DNA of 64,000 nt, from positions 13,400,058-13,464,057 of the forward strand of contig NC_068345.1 in the NCBI RefSeq assembly GCF_014633365.1, given 5' to 3'. This document shows, piece after piece, positions 21,736 through 33,076 of this stretch. The notes beneath the pieces are model-generated. The model searched no databases. It had not been told where the DNA came from and was given only the letters and a program-made list of their open reading frames with translations. This DNA comes from Diospyros lotus. Lineage: Eukaryota; Streptophyta; Magnoliopsida; Ericales; Ebenaceae. A program made the position numbers and the translations under genes. Numbering within the stretch: the stretch's first letter is position 1; each line of letters starts with the position of its first letter.

Positions 21736-24132
21736 TTTTTTTTTTTTTTTCCATGGGCTTTTAAACCCCATATTTTCCAGAAATTTGCACACCTCTAAAT
21801 TGCATCAAAACCTTCACTTTTCTCATTCCAAAAGCCTCATTACACAACAAAAATTCATATTATTTTACTTCTTTGGTGCTTCCCACAACACACCCAAAAA
21901 TGAGACTTTCACCACAACTTAGGTTTCCACATGCCATAAACCATTATCTCATTTTAAAATAAAATCAAAACACTCCCAAAATATAAAATACACACATGAT
22001 CTTAGGCTTTAACAAGCCATTACCAACCAAATACATTACATTACATAAATCAAATGCAACAAAATAGGCTACCCTAAGCCATACAATACACTTGAATCTT
22101 CATTTCCATGCCTCCACATGCCATTCCACCTTGTCTTGATTTTTCCCATGCTTTCACAACCTATATGAGAGTAAAAACCTCACGAGCCATTAAGCTCAAT
22201 AAGGGTGCAATGCAAAATAAATATGAATATAACAAGATTATATGATGCCAAATGCATGCAAGTGTGGCTAGGTCTCTTTTCCCTCACAACCCACCAAGGT
22301 TAGAGGTATCAACCCACCATTTCAACCATGTTCCCAGACTACCCTATGGCCATAAGTCTCATGAACATAAAAGAACATGCCAAATGCAACATATACATTT
22401 ATGAACCATACTTACGACACATTTCAAGACCACCCTCCCATGGGGACATCCCTTACCTCATTCTTCTCTTTGAAGCTTTAAATCCTCTTCTCAAGAGAGT
22501 TCCCACCATCATCTTCTCCCATCTAAGATGACATTCCAACATGTCACTTACTTTGCATATAAGAACACTAAATAAAGAGAAGAAGAAGGAAACTTACCTT
22601 GATTCCTTCTTCATTTCTTCTCCATTCTTCCCTTTCTTCTTCATTTCTTTCATCTTCTCTCTTTCTTTCTTCAAATGGCCAAAGGGAAAACAAGTCTTCC
22701 TTACTTGCCCTTATATACTACCATTTTCCAATTTCAAGAATGGATCTCCACCATTCATTAAAAGCACAATCCATGTGCTTAAGGAGAATTGAATCTCCAC
22801 CTTCCATTTCAAATAAACAAATCTCCTCTCTAGGAGAAAGCACAATCCATGCTCTTTATCTTGAATAATCTCATCCATTGGATTTTATTCACTTTTCAAG
22901 AGAAGATCTCAACCTTCAATTAAAAGCACAATCCAAGTGCTTTTGAAAGCTTTAATCTCAACCACTCATCTCTTTAATATTTGGCAATCCATGCCATTTC
23001 TTTTCTTTGAATCCCCACCTTTGGATTCATTCTACTTCCAAGACTCAAGCACAACCATTGGATTACTTGGAAATTTTCTTTTTTATTTCTAATTAATTTA
23101 ATTTGACTATTTTCCAACCATCTCATGAGAGACATAAATCCTTACTTATGCATTTAAATAAATCTCATATTTTCCAAAGCATTAATGGGTGACTAATTTC
23201 CCATTTCATTTGGATTTATATTATTCACCATAATCATGCTCAACATTAAATGCTTAAAAGACTAATTAGCATTTCTTTTGCATTTAATTTAATCTCTCAT
23301 TTAACTTGGACCACATTAAGCCATGTGTCATTCCAAAACACTAACCTTGGCTTCCAAGTTCTAATCTTATCCATCCATGTGGCATCACCACATTTATTCT
23401 CCAATATAGGAAAAATTAATTACTTTACCATATAATTGAATATCCACCATTTTTCCCATTTTCCATAATTAAATTCCTTTATGGAATTTGCTGCAAATTA
23501 CCAAAATACCCTTTTATGAATTATTAATCCCATATCTCCACATAAATACAAAATTGGGATTTAATTCACTTACTCACCTAATTTCACATAGGAATTATTT
23601 TTAATTTACCAAAATACCCTTTATTGAACTTCACTATCCAAATTACCAAAATGCCCCTCTCATAAGGCACCAATATTCTCAAGGATCTAACACCTTCTCA
23701 AGGGTATTTTTGTAAGTTTTCCTACTTCCTTTCTCATTCTCATAACACTAGGATTACTGGGCGTTACAATTTGACACCATTCCAAGTAAAGGCAAGGCTA
23801 AGGTAGAGGGTGACTCTAGTGGGGTGTGATTCTTTTAGGCTAGACATGTACAGAGCTCTCCAGAACCAAAAGATTTTAGGATATCAGTTGGTTTGTGCCA
23901 TGATAATGGCTACGTTTCTGTCATTAGGGATTGATGTATGTCTTTTGAAAAGGCTAAATGAGATGTAAACAATGATGTTTATGTTATCTTGAATGGAAGA
24001 ATGGTTGTAGTCTTTATTATCTAGTGTAATGGAGTGAATGTTTGTAATTGAGTTTTATTTTGTATCTATTCTTTCTTAGCATCTCCTCTTAGACTTCCTA
24101 GTCATAAGGATTCCAAGAGTGGGGTCACCACA

Positions 24133-26944
24133 TAATTGTGACCAAATTAGGAGTCTTGTATTTGTCATGAGTGATAAATACTTATTTCTTAATTAAATAA
24201 TGACTCTAATTAGGGGGTAGATTTTTCCTTATAAATACACATTAAGATGTGATACATGAGACACACAGATACTCTCTTGTAGGCTTTTTGAGACCAACCA
24301 CCATGAATGGTCTTAAAATTTTATATGTGGACATCAAAGGGGACTCTAGTAGCCTCCTCAAAGAATTGAGATCATTTAGGGTTGTTGAGCAAGAAAATTC
24401 GCTTCTAGTTTAGGTTTTTGGATTTGTCTTTCAAGGTAACTGATTACACTTTCACTAAATTCTAAAAATCACATCGTGCAAATATCTACTAGATGAGTTA
24501 TGGACTGGTAAGAGACCAAAATTTGGCTTTTACATCTTCGGAGATTAGCTAGATATGTTCCTAGCTTTTCCCACAAGTATGGTAAACCATAGCCAAGGGA
24601 TAATAAAAAGTTAACTTGATTAGGTGCCTTGAAAGCTCAAAAGGGCATGTCATGTATGGTGAAAACTCCATTTAGGGGGGAATGAAAGAGATAAAATCTT
24701 AGGATGTGGATAAGGCAATTTCTTTGAAAGAAATACTTACCTCTCTAAACAAAATTTATTGTGCATGAGAATCCAACAAGATTTGCTAGTCAATTAACCT
24801 ATTTAGTCGATAGTGTCTAGGAATAATTGAATTTTAGGGACTGGGTCCCTCAAATGTCTAGTTTTTCTTTCTCTATTTTTAAACCCCATTCTTTGTTTCA
24901 TTTAGAGATTGGATATCATTTTTCATCATAAAAATCATTTCTCAAACATTCCTAATACTTAGAAATCCATTTTTTTCCATCAACTAACAATAAAATGTCA
25001 TGACACTAACATGTCCTCAAAAGTAGCAAAATAATTGATTTCAAGCTAAATAAATGTGATTATCCTCTTTCCCATTTCCTCAAAGAAGAGGGTAAACTCC
25101 TTGTATCCCCATATTAGGTCATGCATTCATCCAACTTAATAAACTTTTGATAAAACAAAAGAATCTCCCTATGTTAAACATGTAACTTAGGTCTTTTAAT
25201 GATCTTCGACACCTATATTCTCTTGAAGAACATCTAAAAAGGTGGGGATGAAACCAGGACCTTCACAAGCTTAGTAAGTTTATAAGCACACAAATCAAGA
25301 ATGGAAGACCCATATGACCCCCGCCCCATCTTATTTATAAGTCCACTACACCAATCTCTTCTTGATGACAAACCCTTAGGCATTGATATCTCGAAATCCC
25401 AAGTGCGTAAACCCTTAATGTCCCTATGACATACATTAACATAAACAACAATGCACAACCAAGTTATTGTGCATTAAGAATGAGTAAAGGTTAAGAAGAA
25501 CATACAAAAGAAGTACATTAAAGCTAAAATAATCTTCCCATTAATGGGTACCTTGACCTATAACATATTTGAAAACCCAAACTTTTATTAGAAGTTTAAT
25601 CTCTAACTCACAAAAGCATTCATGGGATAGTTCATTAGGCTTTCATCTTACCAAAGTTGAAAACTCTCCTAAAATAGTGGCTAAACTTTAAAAACCCTCA
25701 AGGCACCACTTCTCATAAGCACATTCCTATTAAAAGAAAAGGATAAATATTTGCTTAGCCAACCAGAACACCCTTTTATATGATCATATACATAAACCCC
25801 CTTAAAGACTGTTTGGCCCCAACATATTACAATTCCCAAGGATATTTTGGTAATTTATTATGCTAATCCTATTAAGTTTTTCCCTTAAAGAGATCCTTCT
25901 TTCTTAGAGATATGTTCCCAAGTATCTTTCCCTTAGCAGGTATAATAATCTCTATTTATGTCCTTTTTAGCTTTTCGTTCATTTTCCAAGTCTTACATTT
26001 CTTTAACTCACCAAGACTACCCTTGCAAAAAAATGACTCGTTTTGGATTTGGTTTTGACCCTTGTTTGGGTGGCTTACGCACCTTGGACCTCGACGTTCA
26101 TTACTATGCTTTGAAAAGTTTTCATAAGCATATATATCCTCTTTAATCCCAGGTTTTCGAATATTCATTAATCATTTTCATGATTTCTAAGACATCCATG
26201 ACATGGGTAATAATATGCTAATATCATGTCAAAAATCCATTGAACATTGATGATGCATTTGACATTAGCACACATGACATGTGTCCTCCTAGGTTAAGCT
26301 CGGTCATGCTAACTAAATGGGTTAGACTTAGAGTTACTAACTTTCGGGGCTAAGCTTAGCCTCACTTACTACATAGGCCAAGCTTAACCTCACTAACTCC
26401 ATAAGCCAAGTTTAACCTTGTAGTTCTTCAAGCCAGGCTAACCATGACCTTGATTTTTTTACTTCCAAGGGATGATCCTTATGAGGGATAGAGCCAATCT
26501 TGTATATGACTCCTTCCTGTAGTTTAGGTGATAAGACGATTATCCCCGAAGCATAATCTCATAGTTGAGATCTTTTGTTATAACTTACGGAAAGATGATG
26601 ATAATCATTAGTGCTAAGAAAAATCTCCTAAGATTTTTCCATGATCATCTTTCCTATTTAATAGAGATAATTGAGATATAATCTTAAGCGAAAATTCTCC
26701 TAAACAAGTATTAATAGATGATGAACTCTCCTCAATGGGAGGTATTCTCAAACCTTACTGCTCTTTATAGGCTTCATCTTAACTCCTCGTCTAACTTAAA
26801 CATTGAAGTACTTTCTTAGAAAGCCCTAAGATAGTCCTTACAATTCTTTTCTTGTAGAATCTATTTCTTAGTCCTTAGAACATGCTAATAGTTGCATCTT
26901 CCACAAATATATAGGCAATCAATTTCATACATCATCAGTGGATA
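24133..26944. other. Old AT-rich repeat-derived DNA; no gene seen
   Basis: No ORF above about 75 aa and no domain. A TATA-like TTATAAATACAC lies near 24229. At 26285-26450 there are four to five loose repeats of AAGCTTA(A/G)CCTCACTAACT. This DNA continues on the far side of B3 and leads into a gag remnant, so it may be the LTR and leader of a decayed Gypsy element. That link is inference. Confidence 0.4.
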
Positions 26945-27704
26945 CCATCTGTAACGCCCCGCTCCCACCTACGAGTGTTACTCACGAATAGCCAACTTAC
27001 TATTCACATGCTAGGGCAAAGATGAAAAGACGGCTACGTTTCAATGGGAAACGACCTAGGTGGGAACTAGGCTTTGCCCTCTCTTCGCTCCGCTCGAGGG
27101 TCCGGGAATTATCAATCGACCTATTAAACCCGAGACCTCGTAATCGTCACCCCTTCTCGAGCTCTTTAATGAAGGCTAAGGGTGACCTACCAGGATCAAA
27201 AGGAAATAAGCTAAACTCTCTAGCTTAAAATAATTTATGGCATAACACCTTAATTATAAGAAAATAGATTTTTCCTATCTTTGCCCCAACCATTAACCCA
27301 TTTATCTCACTTCCAATTCCTTTGGAAAATATTTGGATTAATCTTTCTTTAGAAAAATTTAAATAAATTTTTCCTCATTAAAGCTCAATTGATTTTCCCT
27401 TTTATTTATTTCAAAATTTCCATAATTTTCCAACATTAGGAAATTAATTTTTGAAATACAAATCTCAAACATCCTCATCCAATTTCAAAATTTTAGGAAA
27501 ATAGTCCATTATTTAATTTCCCAAAATATAGAAATTTTTCCCACAATTGGATCAAATTTACATTAATTTAAAAATTAATTTAGAGGCTAAATACTCATTT
27601 ATTTATTTATTTATTTAAATTATTTCAGAATTTCATAATTTATCAGAAATAACTAAATAACCCCAAAAATATAAAATATAAAAAAAAAAAAAACTTCACA
27701 GCAG

Positions 27705-27895
27705 CCACAAGGGGGGGGCGCGCAGCAGCAGCCGCGCCCCCCAGCGCGCGCGGCCTCGCAGGCCCCCGCGCGCGCAGGCCCCGCGCGCGGGCCGCGCAGG
27801 CTGCGCGCGCGTGGGCCGCGCGTGCCGCGCGCGGCCGCGCCAGCCCCGCCCAGGCGCGCCCTTGGCCGCGCCAGCCCACTGCCTCGGCCATTTTT
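27705..27895. other. Extreme GC island between A/T homopolymers in LTR B3
   Basis: About 190 bp built almost only of GCGC, CGCG, GGCC and CCCC words, with a G8 run near 27712. It is bounded by an A tract (27678-27692) on the left and T7/A19 tracts (27891-27917) on the right. Surrounding DNA is strongly AT-rich. The ORF on the minus strand is an Ala/Arg repeat. Confidence 0.85.
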
Positions 27896-28143
27896 TTCAA
27901 AAAAAAAAAAAAAAAAATTTTAAATAAAAACCATATTTTCCAGAATACATTTCCATACCAAGGGGCTTCCAAAACACTCAATTTTACCCCTTTTTAACCA
28001 CATTTACATACATTCCAAGTTTAACAAAATAATACAACACAAAAAGACAAAACTACATAACCATTACACATAGTTTCCTCTTTGCTTCAATACCTTCACC
28101 CTTGCAAAACTCCCTTTCCTTGGATGATTCTCCACCTACATCG

Positions 28144-28173
28144 AGGTCAAATGACCTTATGAGCCAATGCTCA
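28144..28173 (-). other. Twin inverted repeats (LTR hairpins) in B3
   Basis: AGGTC (28144-28148), AAAT, GACCT (28153-28157), followed by TGAGC (28160-28164), CAAT, GCTCA (28169-28173). The position equals that of the B1 pair, but the arm sequences differ and still pair. Confidence 0.65.
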
Positions 28174-30059
28174 GTAAGGGTGCTATGCAAATGTAAATGA
28201 AGTATGAGAAACATAACATGTAATGCAATGCAATGTATATTAAGGGTAGTTCTCCATGCCCTCATAACCACTTAGGTTAAGGCACCAACCAACCCCTCAC
28301 TCCCCTCACAAGTCCTCCTTATGGCCATAGGTCCACTTGGGCACAAAACATGCAAAGAACCATCACATGCAACTCATTCACACATGTACAAATGCAAGCA
28401 AAAACCCCTCCACTTGGGGCTATCCCTTACCTTGTTTCCTTGAAGCTTTAACACTCTCACAAGCCAAGAATCCCTCTTAGACTTTGAAGCTTCAACACCT
28501 CCACAAGCTAAGACTCACCCTTAAAGAAAAAATAATAAAGGGACTTTAGTTCTTAAACACATGCATTCAACTATATCAAGGGAGAAAACTAGGCTTACCT
28601 TTGCTAGTTTTTCTCTTCTTTCTCTAGACTTGCTTGCCTTCTTGCTTCTTCAATTCACAAATGGGGAAAAAGCTTTGAACCAATTTCTCACTTCCTATTT
28701 ATAGAGTTTTCTTCTTAATCCATGCCAATTCTCAAGATCACATCCTAGCCATAGATTTCTTCTTATTTCAAGAGACTTAATCTCTACCTTTGAACATTAG
28801 CACAATCCTTGTGCTTCTCCCAACTTAAATCCTAGCCCTTGATTTTAGGAGAACTCTTGTCTGGATTCAAAGGAAACACAAATCCAAGAGACTTGTCTTC
28901 TTAATTCTCATCCATTGATCTTTCTTTGGAGACTAAATCTCCTCTCTTGGATCAATCCCAATTTTCCATAATTCTCCATTTTCCAAATAATTAAATCATG
29001 ACTAATTTCCAAGATTGACTAATTTCCCAAATTTGCATTTAAATTAAATCCATAACTTTTCAAGCATTTAATGGAGACTTAAATAATTTCTTTTTGATTT
29101 AATTTTAAAGACTCTTGAAAGACATAATCCATTTACTTTAGCATTTATTTAAATCCTCTATTTTCCAACATTAATGCTTGACACATTTCTTTTTATTAGT
29201 GATTTTCTTTTTAATTCTCTCCATAATGGCTCTCATTAATGCTTGAGAGACTAATTTCTTTTTCCTTTTTGCATTTATTAAATATCCCTCTTGATTCATA
29301 AGATCATGCCATGTGTCACCAAATTCTCTTAATTAAATAAATCCTTATTCTCCAAATTAAATTAAATCTCTTTCCATAAGAATTTGCCAAGTGTCACCAA
29401 TCTAGCCATACTTGGTTTTCCAATTTAATTCCTAATTATCCATGCACTTAATCAAGAATTAAATTCTCCAAAATTAATTCTCCAATATAAATAATTTCTC
29501 CAAAAATAATTTATCTTCCTTTGGGATGAAATTCCAAATTACCATTTTGCCCCTCCTAAGACATCCAATATTTCATGGCATTTTCTTTAATTTAAGGGCA
29601 ATTTTGGAATTTTTCATAGACTAAAATTCTCTTAAATGACAAAATTTATCATGACTCTTCAAGGGTATTACACCATCCATGGAATTAAAGACTTGTCATA
29701 GGATTTATTTGATCACTAAAACATGGCTCATAAGAAGCAATAGCAATAGTAGGAGTAAAATAAAGTGGAGATACTTCTCCACTAGTTGGAGTAGTGAAGA
29801 TGACCATCACCAATACTAATGAGATTGTATTCATTAAAAGGAGGAGAAAAGTAGTTAGTGTTCCATCAACAGTAACAAATGCTCGAAAATGAGATCCAAT
29901 CATACCATGATAGAAGAATGAAGGACCACTATTTGGGGGAGGACTCTTAACCCTCAACAACCTATTTAACAATAAGCTTGGAAACATACTTTAGGTAATT
30001 GATAGTTGACTATAAAAGCAACAAACTAGCTAAATCACATGCTCAAACTTATCTTTAGT

Positions 30060-30580
30060 CTCTAGCATCATTAAAGAACCCATGTCATCTAAGTTTGATC
30101 ATGTGGAAGACCCTAAGGGGCATATTCAATAGTTTCAAGATGTAATGGCATGTAGGTTTGAGTTAAATGCTATGCTTAACCAAAGATTCTCTGAAGCATT
30201 GCAAAGTGGGGCTATAGATTAGTTAGGTATCCTTGAGGAAGGGAGAACCAAAAATTTAAGCAACATTTAAACAAGTTCATAATCAAGTTAAAAGGGAATA
30301 TGGGGGAAAAAATGACTAGCTCTTGTCCACTTTGACTAAAGTTGAGGTCTAAAGAGACATTACAACAATTCATTAACAAATTCCAAGAAGAGGTAATAGG
30401 GATTGACAAACTCAACAAGAAAGAAATGATAGCACAAATTCTCTCAAGGAAACTAGGCTTGTCTTCTTTCTTTGTAAAAGTGAGACTAGAACCCTAATAG
30501 AACTATACACCAGAGTGCAAAAAATATATGTACTTCAGAGATTAGTCGAGCAAAATAGGAGATGAACCACATTAACCTAG
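30060..30580 (+). pseudogene. Decayed Gypsy gag remnant
   Basis: Conceptual translation in shifting frames shows capsid-like signatures: a VEDPKGHIQ segment near 30095-30130, then LRSKETLQQFINKFQEEV near 30340-30400 and a following MIAQILSRKL segment. These match the first and second halves of the Retrotrans_gag domain. Several stops and at least one frame change are present, and no zinc knuckle is seen. The family is the same broad type as the gag at 2-880, but the sequence is clearly different. Confidence 0.65.
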
Positions 30581-31083
30581 TACTACAAGAAAATGGGGTT
30601 TTAGAGACAGACAAAATATGTCTCTAAACCCATAAACTTTTGTCTCTAATGTTTTAGAGATAGAATTCAAGATGAATTTTAGTCCGTCTTTAAAAGCCTC
30701 ATTGCTAATTGCTAGAATTTATGTGTCATTACTAATTAGAGATAGAATTCTGGCCATCTCAAAATAAAAATAATTTTGTCTCTAATTTGCAATCAAAATG
30801 GGTGACAAAATCGATTGTTTTTTGGTTTTAGAGGCGAAATTTTGTTCTATCTCTAACTTTAGAGATGAAAATTATTTTCGTCTCTAAATTTAGAGACTAA
30901 AATATTATGTCTCTAAAAACCAATTAGAGACAAAAACTTTTTCATCTCTAAGTTTAGGGATGAAAATAATTATGTGTCTAAATAAAGAGATATAATGATT
31001 TTCATCTCTAAGTGGTTGTTAGAGATGGAATTAGTTTTCGTCTCTAATTTTGTCCCTAAAATCGGTTGTCAAAGATAGAATAC
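30581..31083 (+). mobile_element. CACTA (En/Spm-like) terminus, truncated
   Basis: Begins TACTACAAGAAAATGGGG; plant CACTA transposons typically begin CACTACAAGAAAA, so the first base has changed. The next 480 bp contain about ten subterminal repeats of TTAGAGA(C/T)(G/A)AA and TCTCTAA in both orientations, typical of CACTA ends. The copy is cut at 31083 by LTR C2, and no opposite terminus is recognisable after 33076. No transposase is present. Confidence 0.6.
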
Positions 31084-33071
31084 TGACTGCACTCTCACCC
31101 TGCAATTAAAACACAATAAAAATAAATCATAATAAAACTTTTATATTTTTTTTTATTTTAGTGAGAGGTTTATACTCGCCAGTGTACGAGTGCAGTTGTA
31201 GTCCAAATTTAAATTTATATTTTCTGGATGAATCCAGGTCGTCCACTGAGAGATTTATTTATGGCAAAAGAAAAAGAATGTCACACACACGCACACGCAT
31301 TTGGACAAATTGGCAACAAGGTTTTTTATGGGTTTTTTTAGACAACAGATACTAGAAAATAAAGTAAGGCAGAAATTGAAATAAACATTAAGCATAAAAA
31401 TATGAATTTGGATAGTGCTTGAGTTAAGACAATTTCAGTACCAACCCGTTGATTCCCAAATTTTAGCATAAAAGATTAGCAACATTAATTTAATTTCAAA
31501 TATGAGGGTTTGTTATTAAATGCAATTAGAGATAATGATAGTTCTAGTTTAAGCAATCCCCATACATGATATGCGGGATTCTAATTTAAGCAACTACCAT
31601 AAATCCAATTATAATTAATATACAAAACAACTAAATTAATCATCTGGGTTTGGGTATGATAGCGTTTCCAGTTCTAGTAACTCTCATACAAGGCATGAAA
31701 GCTCTAAGTTAGGCTTACGCTCCAATCCAAACCTAGTGATTTCTTAATAATTAAGACACACTCATACTGAAATTTAAATTAATGTTACTCATTTAAAGTG
31801 AAGCTTTCTTTGGGAATCATTGGCGTTGGACACTGTCCTTGCCTTAACCCAAGATTAGATTTAGCTACTCATCTCCATTTATAAATTAATTGACAAGAAT
31901 TTAAATGACATAATTTGAATAACAGAATTTAAATGACGGGAATTAAAATAATAGAAACTAACTGGCCATTTAGGCGGTGAATAATTAAATGACAAGAATT
32001 AAAATTGCAGAAATTTAAAGGCATAAATTAATCGGCCATTTAGGCGGTGAATAATAAAGTAATAATAAATGACATAAGAATTTAAAAGAAGAAAGGAAGT
32101 AAGTAAGATCACAAGAGAGAATACTAAAGAAAAGGGGAAAGAACAAGAATAATTCTCAAAGAGAGAATTATAAGGAAACAACTAAACTTTGATTCAAGAA
32201 TAATAATCACACTTACAAATGCAATCAAGTGAGCTATTTATAGGCCACAAGATGCAATACAAACCACACAATTTCAATTATTCAATTAGACATAATTATA
32301 TCTAATGGGCACTCACACACTTAAAGTTAAATGGATTTTAGCTATAATACACACCTAATATTAAATGGATTTTAGCTAAAATACATACCTAATAAAGCAC
32401 TCATAAAGTTAAATGGATTTTAGCTATAATATCCACCTAATAGTTAAATGGATTTTAGCTAAAAAACACACCTAATAAAGCTCTCACATAAAAAAATAAA
32501 AATAGATTTCTATAAATTGGTTTTTAATCTTCATTAGGATTAAAAATAATCCTTGGGCCTTCTCCAAATAATATCTTCCATGGGTTGCTCAAATTGGGCC
32601 TTAATTCTTCATGGGCTTGAATTCTTCATGGATTTTAATTTTTCATGGGCTTGATTTCTTCATGGGTTTAATTCTTCATGGGTTTAATTTTTCATGGGCT
32701 TGATTTCTTCATGGTCTTGAATTCTTCATGGACTTGAATTCTTCATGGACTTGAAGTCTTCATGGCTACAAAAAAAATAATTTAATGTTATTAATAAATT
32801 ATATATTATATATATGTATTACACATGGCACATATATATATATTAGATTATATTATATATATATATTACATGCATGCATATAATGATGTATATGTATTAT
32901 ATATAATTTTATATATTATTATTATTTACTTTAGAACTTCATTTCATTCATCTTTCAATTTAAACTTGCATATAACCATAAAATATATATTAATATCTAA
33001 TTTAAGCCATTTTTAAGATCAAAAGAAGGGTATAATTATAACAAAATTTTTACAAAATTAACCACTAATCA
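31084..33071 (-). mobile_element. Solo LTR C2
   Basis: Starts TGACTGC at 31084 and ends CACTAATCA at 33071 (1,988 bp), with a perfect TSD AATAC at 31079-31083 and 33072-33076. It aligns with C1 at both ends and at several internal landmarks. The minus strand has a TATA box (CCTATAAATAGC, about 32233-32244). Internal arrays include TTAAATGGATTTTAGCTA repeats (32325-32470) and TTCATGGGCTTGA-type repeats (32550-32765). A TA-rich stretch lies at 32800-32930. Confidence 0.92.
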
Positions 33072-33076
33072 AATAC

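Larger units (their letters stand above)
19249..23768 (-). mobile_element. Solo LTR B2 in LTR E1, itself split by LTR C1
   Basis: Starts TGTGACGCCCCG at 19249 and ends GGGCGTTACA at 23768. Flanks ATTTT (19244-19248) and ATTTG (23769-23773) match at four of five bases. Its first 115 bp closely follow B1 and B3 (CCCACTTACGGGTGCCACTCG, then AACGCCCTAGGTGGGAA). Removing C1 leaves about 2.69 kb. It has a GC-rich block at 21565-21735 and a weak version of the LTR hairpin at 22184-22197 (GAGC-CATTAA-GCTC). Confidence 0.85.
17504..24132 (+). mobile_element. LTR E1 (same family as H) interrupted by LTR B2
   Basis: Starts TGTGACAACCC at 17504 and ends GTGGGGTCACCACA at 24132. These match the ends of LTR H read on its minus strand (TGTAACAACCC and GTGGGGTCACTACA). 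Net length without B2 is about 2.1 kb. Flanks do not give a clean 5-bp TSD (GAAAT left, TAATT right), so the outer limits are less certain than for the other LTRs. It contains two minisatellites, at 18420-18660 and 18842-19040. The leader-like CT-rich stretch at 17905-17945 resembles one at 39130-39200 in LTR G. Confidence 0.65.
26950..29672 (-). mobile_element. Solo LTR B3
   Basis: Starts TGTAACGCCCCGCTCCC at 26950 and ends GGGTATTACA at 29672 (2,723 bp), with a perfect TSD CCATC at 26945-26949 and 29673-29677. A minus-strand TATA box (CTCTATAAATAGG, about 28690-28702) sets orientation. It has an extreme GC block at 27705-27895 and the hairpin set at 28144-28173. It is uninterrupted, so it is useful as the reference for the B family. 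Confidence 0.93.
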
